64,000 nucleotides of DNA from Chloroflexi bacterium bin20 (GTDB taxonomy: Bacteria > Chloroflexota > Anaerolineae > Aggregatilineales > Phototrophicaceae). Positions within the stretch are counted from its first letter, which is position 1, and the number at the start of each line of letters is the position of its first letter. The stretch lies in NCBI GenBank assembly GCA_002238485.1, contig MPMG01000001.1, positions 62,001 through 126,000 of the forward strand. The letters run 5' to 3'. A program made the translations under genes and the position numbers. This document shows, in pieces, positions 17,752 to 26,690 of this stretch. The notes beneath the pieces were generated by a model. That model was not told the DNA's origin. It did not search any database and saw only the letters and a program-made list of their open reading frames with translations.

Positions 17752-18948
17752 TCAAGCGACCAGCGCCGGTGCTTTTCGCTGCTGCGTGATGCCGCGCGCC
17801 GACAGGAATCGCTCCAGCCGCGCCAGCGCCTCGAGGATATTCGCCTCGCTGGTGGCATAACTGGCGCGCACGAAGCCAGCGCCGCTTTTGCCAAATGCGC
17901 TGCCCGGGATGAGCGCCAGCCGCTCTTCTTTCAGCAGGGCTTCGCAGAAAGTCTCGTCATCCAGCCCGGTGATGTCGATGCTGGGGAAGGCATAAAATGC
18001 GCCGCGCGGTTCAAAGCAGCGCAGGCCCAAGCCATTGAAGCCATCGACCAGCAGACGCCGCCGCTGGTCATAGCGCCGCCGCATCTGTTCAATGTCGTCT
18101 TCGCCATGACGGATTGCTTGCAGCGCAGCCGCTTGTCCCATGGTCGGCGCAGACATGATCAGATACTGGTGCAGCTTGTACATCGCCTGCACAAAGGGGC
18201 GCGCAGCCGTCACATAGCCGATTCGCCAGCCAGTCATGGCATAGGACTTGCTCATGCCGCTGAGCACGATGCTGCGTTCGCGCATGCCCGGCAGCGTCGC
18301 GAAGTTGATGTGCTGGCTTCCATAGACTAGGCGCTCGTAAATCTCGTCGGAGATGACCACCAGATCATGTTTGCGCGCCACTTCGGCGACTTGCAGCATG
18401 TGCTCGCGGGTCAAGACAGCGCCGGTGGGATTGCTGGGATAGCTGATTAAGATCGCTTTGCTGCGCGGAGTGATGCGCGCCTCCAGCGCAGCGCCAGTAA
18501 CCTGGAAGTCGTCCTCAGCCGAGGTCGGCACAGGAACAGGCAGGCCGCTCGTCATCTCGACCAGGGCTGGATTGGCAACGAAGCAAGGTTCCGTGACCAA
18601 GACTTCGTCGCCGGCATCAAGCAGCACTTTCAAAGCCAGGAAGAGCGCTTCGCTGACGCCGACGGTGACCAGCACTTCGTCATCGGGCGCATACCGCAAT
18701 CCATAACGCCGCTCAATGTGAGTCGCGATTGCCGCGCGCAATTCTGCTGTGCCCGCATTGGATGTGTAGCCTGTTTCGCCCGCGCGCAGACTTTGCAGTC
18801 CCGCTTCCAATATGTGCGCCGGGGTGACGAAGTTGGGCTCGCCGATGCCCAGCGTTACGACATCGTCCATGCTGGCGGCAATGTCAAAATAGCGCCGAAT
18901 GCCAGATGGTCGCAGATTCTGCACGGTCTTCGAAAGATGGCGGTTCAT
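17752..18948 (-). CDS. Class I/II PLP-dependent aminotransferase
   Basis: A 398-residue fold-type I aminotransferase. It has the GYTSNAGTAELRAAIA helix, SYPSNPTGAVL, SDEIYERLVYG with the PLP-binding Asp and Tyr, the Schiff-base lysine in LSGMSKSYAMTGWRIGY, and the C-terminal arginine in FVRASYATS. The overall pattern resembles aspartate/aromatic aminotransferases of the AspC/PatA type. The ATG at 18948 has AGGAGA at good spacing; an upstream frame to 18981 lacks one. The substrate cannot be fixed from sequence. Confidence 0.92.
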   Translation of the reverse strand: MNRHLSKTVQNLRPSGIRRYFDIAASMDDVVTLGIGEPNFVTPAHILEAGLQSLRAGETGYTSNAGTAELRAAIATHIERRYGLRYAPDDEVLVTVGVSEALFLALKVLLDAGDEVLVTEPCFVANPALVEMTSGLPVPVPTSAEDDFQVTGAALEARITPRSKAILISYPSNPTGAVLTREHMLQVAEVARKHDLVVISDEIYERLVYGSQHINFATLPGMRERSIVLSGMSKSYAMTGWRIGYVTAARPFVQAMYKLHQYLIMSAPTMGQAAALQAIRHGEDDIEQMRRRYDQRRRLLVDGFNGLGLRCFEPRGAFYAFPSIDITGLDDETFCEALLKEERLALIPGSAFGKSGAGFVRASYATSEANILEALARLERFLSARGITQQRKAPALVA

Positions 18949-19216
18949 GTACGGGGTCTCCTGTCGGGTCATGCCACGCATTTTGTATCACAGCCCCTGC
19001 GGCGAAGCTTCGCACAGCTGCTTTCAATTCGCAAGGCAATTTTCATACAGTCTGTAGGATACTCCTGCCGATATGCCAGAGGTTTCGCGAGTTCATCGTT
19101 CAGTTTGTAGGATTGGACGCGTACAGAAATGGCAGCCAGGCGGACCGGATCGCTCCACGACGATTTGCGCTTTTGCCACGCAAGGAACTAGAATTGTGCA
19201 AAAGGAAAGGCTGCCC

Positions 19217-20008
19217 ATGCTCACGATGCCCTTGCCAGCGCTGCTTGACTGGGACGATACGCGCGATGCCCTGCACCAGGTGGCGCTCGTGCTCAGCGCG
19301 ATCCGTGTTGCCGCCAGCGACAAACTGCCCAACGACTTGCAGTTCAGCCTGCGCGTGACAAGTTCCGGATTCAGCACTGGCGAACTGCCAACCGGCGCCA
19401 CGCTGTCATTTGAAACTTCGGCTTTGCAGTTGCTTTATGTGCGCGACTGGCTGCGAGTATTCACGCTGGGCCTGCCTGAGCATACGCCGCAAACCTTGCT
19501 GCGCGCGCTGACCAGGGGATTCCGCCGAAGTGGCTTCGAAATCGAACCCGCAAGCAAACACAGCAATGCCGGGCTTGCGCTGGCCATCGATCCGCAGCAG
19601 GCCAATGCGTATGCGCGCGCCTTGCACAGCCTGGCAGCGGTCTTGGCGACCGTGCGAGAAAAACTAGGCGGCAGCGCAACGCCAGTCGTCTTGTGGGCGC
19701 ATCATTTCGATCTGGGATTTTTATGGTTTCCTGGCGGCGGGTCGGACGAGCGCCGAGATGCCCAGATCGCTTTTGGATTCGCGCCCAGCAGTCCGGGTTT
19801 GCCGCGCCCTTACATCTATGCTTATGCCTGGTCGCAGCCGACTGGATACTTGCAGCTGCCACTGGTCCCGCCCGCCATCGCCAATACGCAGGGATACACA
19901 GGCTTGTACGCGGCTTATGACGACCTGCGCAAGCTGGAAGAGCCGCGCCAGGCGATCGAAGCCATGCTGCTGGATTATGCGCGAGAAGCAGCGCCTTTGC
20001 TGAAATAG
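19217..20008 (+). CDS. DUF5996 family protein
   Basis: A 263-residue protein matching the DUF5996 layout. It opens LDWDDTRDALHQVALVLSAIRVAASDK with a predicted helical start and ends with VVLWAHHFDLGFLWFPGGG followed by PYIYAYAWSQPTGY, the segment that is most conserved in the family. The function is unknown. The ATG at 19217 follows AGGAAAGG. No signal peptide or membrane segment is seen. The gene is transcribed alone. Confidence 0.8.
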   Translation: MLTMPLPALLDWDDTRDALHQVALVLSAIRVAASDKLPNDLQFSLRVTSSGFSTGELPTGATLSFETSALQLLYVRDWLRVFTLGLPEHTPQTLLRALTRGFRRSGFEIEPASKHSNAGLALAIDPQQANAYARALHSLAAVLATVREKLGGSATPVVLWAHHFDLGFLWFPGGGSDERRDAQIAFGFAPSSPGLPRPYIYAYAWSQPTGYLQLPLVPPAIANTQGYTGLYAAYDDLRKLEEPRQAIEAMLLDYAREAAPLLK

Positions 20009-20098
20009 ATTCGATCTTGCGCAGAGAGGCGCAACGTATCGCCAGTTCCTTCGTTACACGCTGTATACAGGCCATTTGCCGCGCCAGGCGAGTCATGC

Positions 20099-20128
20099 TT
20101 GGCAAAGTCCGCGACTTTTGGCTATACT
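20099..20128 (+). promoter_or_regulatory. Promoter for the 81-residue protein gene
   Basis: TTGGCA (20099-20104), an 18-base spacer and TATACT (20123-20128), about 70 bases upstream of the ATG at 20200. Confidence 0.5.
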
Positions 20129-20199
20129 TGTGCTATGCTTGCCGCGAACACCTTGCGGATGATGCCAGTAAAAACGTTGCACTGCTGTAGAGGGGATGC

Positions 20200-20445
20200 A
20201 TGAGCGACGAAAACATCAACCGAAACGACGATATTGAAAACGGTGACGGTGATAACCTGGATGACCGCCTGGAGCGCTTGGGTGGAGAACCAGCGCCTGC
20301 TATAACGCCAGAGGAATTCGAACGACTGCAAAAGGCGGGCCAAGTCCACATCGACTCGCGTGGACGCGTGCGCACAGCAAGGCGCAGCGGGGCAGAAGCG
20401 GGTGTGTCATTGCGCAAACGCCGTGCATGGTATGGCGAGGCTTGA
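20200..20445 (+). CDS. Small acidic/basic hypothetical protein
   Basis: An 81-residue soluble protein preceded by GAGGGG and a good promoter. The first 25 residues are acidic and Asn/Asp-rich. A helix follows (ITPEEFERLQKAGQVHIDSRGRVRTA), and the C-terminus is basic (RRSGAEAGVSLRKRRAW). The helix-turn segment superficially resembles antitoxin or small DNA-binding proteins, but no toxin gene is adjacent. I do not recognise a family. Confidence 0.65.
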   Translation: MSDENINRNDDIENGDGDNLDDRLERLGGEPAPAITPEEFERLQKAGQVHIDSRGRVRTARRSGAEAGVSLRKRRAWYGEA

Positions 20446-20575
20446 CTGTCGTCCGAAGCAATTTCTGACTGCTTGTCGCGCCTTCACATGACGCGAGTGG
20501 CTGGTATTGTGCTTGCCAAACGGCATTTTACTGTGACGCCTCGCGAACGAAGCACAGCAACCACAAGTAATCCCA

Positions 20576-21226
20576 GTGTCTAAGAGCATAAATTTCTATG
20601 ACTTGCGCCGGGCGCTGCAGCTGGACAGCATGGATGCACAGGCAGCGCAGCGGCGGATGGCGCCGGCGCCGCGCGGCTGGGAAGAGCGCGCTGGACCTCC
20701 AAAGCAGGCGGCGGTCATGATCCTCGTCTTTGAAGATGCAGCTGGTCGCTTGCATTCGGTACTAACCCTGCGCAATGCTGAATTGCGCGGTCACAGCGGA
20801 CAAGTCAGCTTCCCTGGTGGAGGCGCGGAGCCTGGCGACAAGGACGCGCTGCACACTGCCCTGCGCGAAACTGTCGAAGAGATCGGCGTCTGTGCGGCGC
20901 GCGTGCAGCCCCTGGGTCTGCTCTCGAAGCTCTACATCCCCGCCTCGCATTACGATGTAGCGCCGGTGGTGGCGCGCTACGATGGCGTGCCTTCCTTCTC
21001 GCCAAACGCTCAGGAAGTCGCGGAATTATTCACTTTCGCGCTAGACGACCTGCTGCGCCCCGAGCTCAAGGCGGAAGAGCGGCGGCTCATTCGTGGCGTG
21101 GATGTGCACGTCCCATACTACGCCATAAACCGCCACAAAGTCTGGGGAGCGACCGCCATCATGCTCAGCGAGCTGGAAGGGCGCCTCTTGCAAGCCAGAC
21201 AAATCGTCACTCGCGAGGCGGGCTAA
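20576..21226 (+). CDS. NUDIX hydrolase, CoA pyrophosphatase-like (NudL type)
   Basis: A 216-residue protein from a GTG start. VLTLRNAELRGHSGQVSFPGGG matches the coenzyme-A NUDIX signature (LLTxRS..LR.H.GQV.FPGG). The NUDIX box ends RETVEEIGV with the metal-binding glutamates. This subgroup hydrolyses CoA or oxidised CoA to 4'-phosphopantetheine and adenosine 3',5'-bisphosphate. The EamA transporter gene begins 6 bases later, so they form an operon. Confidence 0.9.
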   Translation: MSKSINFYDLRRALQLDSMDAQAAQRRMAPAPRGWEERAGPPKQAAVMILVFEDAAGRLHSVLTLRNAELRGHSGQVSFPGGGAEPGDKDALHTALRETVEEIGVCAARVQPLGLLSKLYIPASHYDVAPVVARYDGVPSFSPNAQEVAELFTFALDDLLRPELKAEERRLIRGVDVHVPYYAINRHKVWGATAIMLSELEGRLLQARQIVTREAG

Positions 21227-21232
21227 GGGCAG

Positions 21233-22078
21233 ATGGACTGGTTTACTGCCGCGGTCATCTCGGCTGTGGGTTTGTCGGCGCAGGCGCTGGTATTCCAACG
21301 GCTGCAGCGACATTACGCCATCAACACCTTCATGGCCTATGCCTGGCTGGGCGCGACGCTGACGCTGGGCTTGCTATTTCTGCGGCCCGCCGAAATGGAC
21401 GCCATCTCGCGCAACATCCTGCCGCTGGCGCTATCGGGTTTGACCAGCATGATGGGCAACTACGCCTACAACCGCGCTATCCGCCTGCAAGGCAATATCG
21501 GCTATATCGAAGCAGTGATGTCGTGGCGGCTCATCGTCACTTTTGCGTATTCGCTGCTGCTGCTGGGCGCGCCATTCGAGGCGCTGCGGCTGGGCGGCAT
21601 CGTCTTGATCGTTTCGGGCGTGCTGGCGGTTTCTGGCGCTTGGAAGATGCGCGGCAAAGACGTCTCACTCGCCTGGTTGAGCTGGGCGCTAGTGGGCGGT
21701 TTGTCATTCGCGCTGGTCTCGATATTTGTTCGCTTCGCCAACGATGATGGCGTCAGTGGCGAAGTGTCGTTGATCATCGTCTTGCTGGTGGCCGGCTTGG
21801 GCTTTTTGGGCGCTGCCATCGCCGAAGGGTCGAGCTTGCGCATATCGTTGCGGCACAGTCCCCTGGTCTTCGCGGTGATCGTCTGCGCGACTCTGGGCAA
21901 TGCCGCGCTATTTGTCGCTTATGCCAAAGCGCCCAATCTCGCTTATGCCATCGCCATCGACAACTCGCGCATCATCATTTTGTACCTGGTCGGCCTGGCG
22001 ATGTTCAGCGCATCCTGGGGTCGCGCCCAGGCTGTGGGCATCGCGCTGACATTTGTCGGCATCTTGCTGCTGGCATGA
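21233..22078 (+). CDS. EamA/DMT-superfamily transporter
   Basis: A 281-residue integral membrane protein with about ten hydrophobic segments in two EamA-type halves. The first half has NYAYNRAIRLQGNIGYIEAVMSWRL and the second NAALFVAYAKAPNLAYAIAIDNSRI, both at the place of the conserved substrate-path helices. The family exports or imports small metabolites; the substrate is unknown. It follows the NUDIX gene after 6 bases. Confidence 0.85.
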   Translation: MDWFTAAVISAVGLSAQALVFQRLQRHYAINTFMAYAWLGATLTLGLLFLRPAEMDAISRNILPLALSGLTSMMGNYAYNRAIRLQGNIGYIEAVMSWRLIVTFAYSLLLLGAPFEALRLGGIVLIVSGVLAVSGAWKMRGKDVSLAWLSWALVGGLSFALVSIFVRFANDDGVSGEVSLIIVLLVAGLGFLGAAIAEGSSLRISLRHSPLVFAVIVCATLGNAALFVAYAKAPNLAYAIAIDNSRIIILYLVGLAMFSASWGRAQAVGIALTFVGILLLA

Positions 22079-22084
22079 GCGCAG

Positions 22085-22113
22085 TTGTGCAGCCTTGTCT
22101 CTGCTGATATAGT
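22085..22113 (+). promoter_or_regulatory. Promoter for the CorC-like gene
   Basis: TTGTGC (22085-22090), a 17-base spacer and TATAGT (22108-22113), 25 bases before the ATG at 22138. Confidence 0.45.
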
Positions 22114-22137
22114 CGCTGCAATTGGAATCCGATATTC

Positions 22138-23265
22138 ATGGACAGCTTAATTCACAGCAGCATCCCCATTTTGGCGGCGGGCAGCGGCACAGGCGGCGCG
22201 GGCGAGTGGAGCGCGCTGATTTTCTATGTCGTCATCGCGCTGGGCGTCTCGTTCCTGTGTTCAATATGGGAAGCAGCCATGCTGTCTACCCCTGTTTCGC
22301 ACATTGAGCTGCTGGTGGAGCAGGGCAGCAAGGCGGGCGTAATCATGCAGGGGCTGCGCCAGAATGTCGAACATCCTATCTCGGCCATATTGACATTGAA
22401 CACGATCGCGCACACGGTCGGTGCGGCCGGCGCTGGCGCAGAAGCCACCGCCATCTTCGGCAGCGAGTTCTTTGGCATTATTTCTGCCGTGCTGACGTTG
22501 CTGATTCTGGTCTTCTCTGAGATTATCCCCAAGACCCTGGGCGCGGTCTATGCCAAGCCGCTAACGCCTTTTACGGCCTGGTCGCTGCGCGCGCTGTTGG
22601 TTCTTTTCAAACCAGCGGTCTTCGCTTTTGAATTTGTTACGCGCGCAATGCGACCCGACGAAGACGCGCCGACAGTAACCCGCTCCGAGCTGCAAGTCAT
22701 GGCGCGCATCAGCGCCGAAGAAGGTGGCATCCGCGAGCGAGAAAACCGTATCGTCGCCAACTTGCTGGAACTGGCCGAAGTCCAGGTGGAGACGATCATG
22801 ACGCCGCGCACCGTCATGCTGACATTCCGGACCGACGCGACCATAGGCGAGATCATGCGGGAGCACACGGTCTTGCCATTTTCGCGCATTCCGGTTTATG
22901 GCGAATCGGCCGACGACATCCGCGGTTATGTGCTGCGGCACGAGATTTACAAGCGCGCCGCCGCGAACGAACACGATGTGCCCTTGCGAGAGATTGCGCG
23001 GCAGCTGCAAGTTGTGCCAGAGACGAACTCCGTGGCGCAAGTGCTGGACGAATTTATCGCCAAGCAAGACCATATCTTCCTGGTCATCGACGAATATGGT
23101 GGCACGGCAGGCTTGATCACGCTGGAAGATGCTGTCGAGACCTTGCTGGGCATCGAGATCTTGGACGAATCGGATCGCGTGGCAGACCTGCGAGACTTGG
23201 CGCGTCGCCGCTATGAAAGCCAGCAAGAAGCGCCACCGCCCCGCGAGCCTGCCGGCGCAGAATGA
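22138..23265 (+). CDS. CNNM/CorC-family transporter-like protein (DUF21 plus CBS pair)
   Basis: A 375-residue protein. The N-terminal DUF21/CNNM domain (about 20-190) has four hydrophobic segments. The linker TVTRSELQVMARISAEEGGIRERENRIVANLLELAEVQVETIMTPR leads into two CBS domains (about 210-330), ending LVIDEYGGTAGLITLEDAVETLLG. Such proteins are linked to magnesium or cobalt efflux. The usual C-terminal CorC domain is missing or very short. It overlaps the next gene by 4 bases (ATGA). Confidence 0.9.
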   Translation: MDSLIHSSIPILAAGSGTGGAGEWSALIFYVVIALGVSFLCSIWEAAMLSTPVSHIELLVEQGSKAGVIMQGLRQNVEHPISAILTLNTIAHTVGAAGAGAEATAIFGSEFFGIISAVLTLLILVFSEIIPKTLGAVYAKPLTPFTAWSLRALLVLFKPAVFAFEFVTRAMRPDEDAPTVTRSELQVMARISAEEGGIRERENRIVANLLELAEVQVETIMTPRTVMLTFRTDATIGEIMREHTVLPFSRIPVYGESADDIRGYVLRHEIYKRAAANEHDVPLREIARQLQVVPETNSVAQVLDEFIAKQDHIFLVIDEYGGTAGLITLEDAVETLLGIEILDESDRVADLRDLARRRYESQQEAPPPREPAGAE

Positions 23266-24173
23266 GCGAAATTCGCCTGCCCCTGCCTGGATACGCCTAC
23301 AACTTTGACTTGTTGCTCGAGATCGTCAGGCGCTTCGCCTATCCAGCGCGTATGTTGGTCGAGGGCGCTGTGCTGTGGCGCTTCACCTGCGGACGCCTGC
23401 TGGCTTATCAGAGAGTGGGCGCCTCGCTTGTCGTTCGTGGCGACGAGCTTGCCAATGCCGAGCAGGCCGCTATCGCCCGAAAATCCCTGCAGATACTGGG
23501 GCTGAACCGCGATCTCTCGGCGTTTTATGACCATGCGGCGAAAGACGAGCGGCTTTGGCATGGGGTCGAGCCGCTGCTGGGCTTGCCGCTATTCTGCACA
23601 GAAACTGTCTTTGAGGCGCTGGTCACGTTGGTGATCGAGCAGCACATCAGCTGGAAAGCTGCCTTGCGGGCACAGTGCGCGTTGATGCGGTTATTTGGTC
23701 CAGGCGAGCTGGTGGCGGATGACCGATGCGTTTATGACTTCCCCAGCCCGGCACAACTGGCGGCTGCCAGTCCCAGCCAACTGAAGCCGCTGAAGATCAC
23801 CGACCGGCGCTGCGCCTTGATCATTGAACTCGCTCGCCGAGTCGATTCCGGCGCGCTCGACCTGGAGGCGATTGCCGACTTGGATGACAGCGCTGCCTGC
23901 GCAAGCCTCATGCAGATCAAAGGCGTGGGCACATGGACGGCCGGCAATGTCATTGGGCGGGCATTCGGTCGCTATCCTCTGCTCGCCGAAAACGATGTCG
24001 CGCTGCAAGCGGCTGTGCGGGCTTATTTCCATGATGGGGATGACAAGAAAAGCGCTGACATGGTCAGGCAGGCATTGGGCGCGCATGGACCCTACGCCGG
24101 TATGGCCGGGCACTTTGTGCTGCTGCGCTGGGTGCTCGACCGCTATCCGCCTCAGATGCCCAACTCGTCATAG
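23262..24173 (+). CDS. DNA-3-methyladenine glycosylase (AlkA-like, HhH-GPD)
   Basis: A 303-residue protein of the HhH-GPD superfamily. The N-terminal alpha/beta domain resembles AlkA. The glycosylase domain begins near TVFEALVTLVIEQHISWKAA, and the helix-hairpin-helix is LMQIKGVGTWTAGNV with the catalytic Asp in the following ENDVALQ segment. The enzyme excises alkylated purines in base-excision repair. The first codon overlaps the preceding stop, so it is translationally coupled to the CorC-like gene. The stop overlaps the convergent PfkB gene by 22 bases. Confidence 0.88.
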   Translation: MSEIRLPLPGYAYNFDLLLEIVRRFAYPARMLVEGAVLWRFTCGRLLAYQRVGASLVVRGDELANAEQAAIARKSLQILGLNRDLSAFYDHAAKDERLWHGVEPLLGLPLFCTETVFEALVTLVIEQHISWKAALRAQCALMRLFGPGELVADDRCVYDFPSPAQLAAASPSQLKPLKITDRRCALIIELARRVDSGALDLEAIADLDDSAACASLMQIKGVGTWTAGNVIGRAFGRYPLLAENDVALQAAVRAYFHDGDDKKSADMVRQALGAHGPYAGMAGHFVLLRWVLDRYPPQMPNSS

Positions 24174-25081
24174 AGCAGGTCTGGATTGAGCGAGCGCAAG
24201 ACCGTGTCTTCGCTTTGCAGGGTCAACGAAGCGGCTGCCACCCCCAGGCGCATGGCTTCATCAATCGGTACGCCGTTGAGAATGCCGAAGATCGCCGCGC
24301 CAGAGAAGGCATCGCCCGCGCCAGAAGTATCAACAACCTCCGTGTGAAGAGCGCGGATGTAGCCGCCACCGCTGCGATCTGCATAGGCCAAGCCCCGCTC
24401 GCCCAAGGTAACCACAGCGATCGTAGCGCCCATATTGACCAGTCGCTGCGCTGTTCCGATGGCTGATTCGCGCTCGGTGGACGGCTCGTCCAGCGAACAC
24501 AGAGCTGCCGTTTCACTGGCGTTGGGCACGATCAGGAACAGGTTTGGGATGTATTTTCGCAAGCGGCGAGCCAGGCCAGGTGATGTGGGGTCGGCACAGA
24601 CTCGCGCTTTGTGTCGCTGCGCCAGCTCGAACAAGGTGTCCAGCGCGTCTTCGCTCAACGTAGCATCGATGACGACCAGCGCGGCATCTTGAAAGAGCCA
24701 TTCATGCTCCAGCAGATAATCCGAATCCAGCGCAGCCGTGATGCTGAGGTCATCCAGGCGTGTAACGTTCTCGGCGGATTGGTAGAGCAGCAGCGAAGCG
24801 GCAGTGCGCTCGCCAGTTACGCGCATTACATGGCTGCAGTCGATGCCCGCCAGCCGGGAATGACTTACCAGATACTCGCTGAGTTCGTCATCGGCAACTG
24901 CGGACAGCAAAATGGTGTCGATATCGAGGCGCGCCAGGTTCTCGGCGATATTGCGCGCGACGCCGCTTGCCGAGGCGTGGATATGCCCCTGTTGGCGCGT
25001 GCCCGGCTGCGGTACTTCGATTGAGCGCCCGGCCATCTCCAGGACCGACGAGCCAACTACCAGGACATAATCGCCTTCCAT
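24152..25081 (-). CDS. PfkB-family carbohydrate kinase
   Basis: A 309-residue ribokinase-like protein. The N-terminal GSSVLEMAGRSI strand, the HASASGVARNIAENLARLD motif and the C-terminal anion hole DTSGAGDAFSGAAIFG, with catalytic Asp, identify the PfkB family. The N-terminal NG-GG pattern is SGVARN. Pseudouridine kinase and ribokinase are the closest styles; I cannot choose. No nucleosidase or phosphorylase gene is next to it. Confidence 0.9.
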   Translation of the reverse strand: MEGDYVLVVGSSVLEMAGRSIEVPQPGTRQQGHIHASASGVARNIAENLARLDIDTILLSAVADDELSEYLVSHSRLAGIDCSHVMRVTGERTAASLLLYQSAENVTRLDDLSITAALDSDYLLEHEWLFQDAALVVIDATLSEDALDTLFELAQRHKARVCADPTSPGLARRLRKYIPNLFLIVPNASETAALCSLDEPSTERESAIGTAQRLVNMGATIAVVTLGERGLAYADRSGGGYIRALHTEVVDTSGAGDAFSGAAIFGILNGVPIDEAMRLGVAAASLTLQSEDTVLRSLNPDLLYDELGI

Positions 25082-25102
25082 AGACTCGCTCCTGTAAACA
25101 CG

Positions 25103-26476
25103 CTAGCCGGTCGTGCCGGCGGATTCGGGCGGTGGTGGCAGCGTCGGCTGGGCATTGCCCGGCGCTGTGTCGTCTGCTGGCGCAGCGGGCACATCCACGC
25201 CCAGGGTGGCCGGATTCAGATCGGCGCTGCCAGTGGCCTCTGGATTGGGCGCGTCTTCTGCACAGCGAAAGCCCACCCAGCGGTGAAACTCTGCTTCACC
25301 AGAAGATTGCCTGTGCACGGCGCGGCTGAAGAAAGGCACACTATTCCATGATCCGCCACGCAGCACCTTTTGCAAGCCGTTTAAGGGACCTGTCGGGTCT
25401 ACAGACAAACCCAACTGCGCTTGCTGCTGATAATACGTTTCGCTGTAGTAGTCGCTCACCCATTCGGCGACATTGCCCGCCAGGTGATACAAGCCATACA
25501 AACTTCTGCCAAAATCGTATTCCGGGCTGGCAACGGGAAAATGGCTGGGTGTTTCGCGGGACCATTTCGTGTTGGCCAGCGCATTGTCCCAGATATTGCC
25601 CCAGGGATAGATGCGTCCGTCGTCTGCGCGCGCAGCCCGCTCCCATTCTGCTTCGGTCGGCAGGCGTCTGCCCACTGCTTCGCAATAAGCCCGCGCACCA
25701 TGCCAGTTTACGCCATAGACGGGATGCTGCGCCAAGCCTGTATTGATGCTGTAGCTGCTGCCATTAAAAACAATGGGCGCGTCTTCGCTGTCATTGCGCG
25801 TCTGGATGCACCAAAAGCCCGGGCAGGCTGATTGATGCGAATTCGCACCGAGCAGGTTGAGGAAGGCGACATACTGCGTAAAGCTGACTTCGGTGGTTTC
25901 CATCAGGAATGGCTCGACGCGCACCTCGTGTTCCGGGTAGGAATCTTGTGCATATTGCGCCAGGCAAGTTCCGCCGCTGTTTTGGCATTCTCGCACAGCT
26001 TCGGCGACTTCGGCGGGATTCGTCCCCATGGTGAAGCTGCCACCGGGGATGGTTGCTGTCTCACTTCGCAAGCGCATCAGCACATCGGGTACGGCGCTGG
26101 CGGTCGTGACTGTGGGCTGCGGGATGGCTGTTGGCAGGCTGGTCGAAACAGCGGTCGGCTGCACTTGCACCGATATGGGCACATTGGTCGGCTGGATTTG
26201 CACGGCGGGGATGGGCGTTGCGGTAATGATGACCACTTGCGAGGCCGGCTCTGCAAGCTGCTGGTTGGGGTCGGGTGTTGCAGTCATGACCACATGCACG
26301 ACCTGCTGCACGATCTGTGGCTGCGGCGTGGGCAAGAAGTAGGCGGGAAGCGTGCCTTCTGCCATGATAGCCAGCATGACGGTCAAGCCGCAGACCAAGC
26401 CGGGGATGAATCCCAAAATACCCCATTGCCAAGCCGCTCCACGATTTCGCCGGCCGCCCAGTCTTCTGTAGCCCAT
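25103..26476 (-). CDS. Membrane-anchored SUMF1/FGE-like (EgtB/PvdO) domain protein
   Basis: A 457-residue protein. One membrane helix at about 18-40 (WGILGFIPGLVCGLTVMLAIMA) follows a basic start. A threonine/proline/valine-rich linker (about 45-140) leads to an SUMF1-type domain (about 142-420) with PGGSFTMGTNPAE, CPGFWC, VYGVNWHGARAYCEAVGRRLPTEAEWERAAR, GNVAEWVSDYY, LRGGSWNS and WVGFRCAED. The cysteine pair of true formylglycine-generating enzymes is not evident at the C-terminal site, so sulfatase activation is unlikely. The domain occurs in many non-enzymatic or oxygenase contexts. Confidence 0.82.
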   Translation of the reverse strand: MGYRRLGGRRNRGAAWQWGILGFIPGLVCGLTVMLAIMAEGTLPAYFLPTPQPQIVQQVVHVVMTATPDPNQQLAEPASQVVIITATPIPAVQIQPTNVPISVQVQPTAVSTSLPTAIPQPTVTTASAVPDVLMRLRSETATIPGGSFTMGTNPAEVAEAVRECQNSGGTCLAQYAQDSYPEHEVRVEPFLMETTEVSFTQYVAFLNLLGANSHQSACPGFWCIQTRNDSEDAPIVFNGSSYSINTGLAQHPVYGVNWHGARAYCEAVGRRLPTEAEWERAARADDGRIYPWGNIWDNALANTKWSRETPSHFPVASPEYDFGRSLYGLYHLAGNVAEWVSDYYSETYYQQQAQLGLSVDPTGPLNGLQKVLRGGSWNSVPFFSRAVHRQSSGEAEFHRWVGFRCAEDAPNPEATGSADLNPATLGVDVPAAPADDTAPGNAQPTLPPPPESAGTTG

Positions 26477-26690
26477 GTACGCTCCCTTGCGCGCGGCTGC
26501 CCAACTGCCCAGCTTGTTGTAATCAATAATAGCGCATAGGACAAGATAAGGTAAGCCAGTCGCAAGCTAGACCAGCTTGACAGCGCATCCGACTACGACT
26601 AGGCTTTCAGTAACCCGACGCCCAGGATGCGACATTGTGACAAGACTCAGCCTAGGTGCGTTCACGGCAGCCACGGCGGAAGCGGATGGT

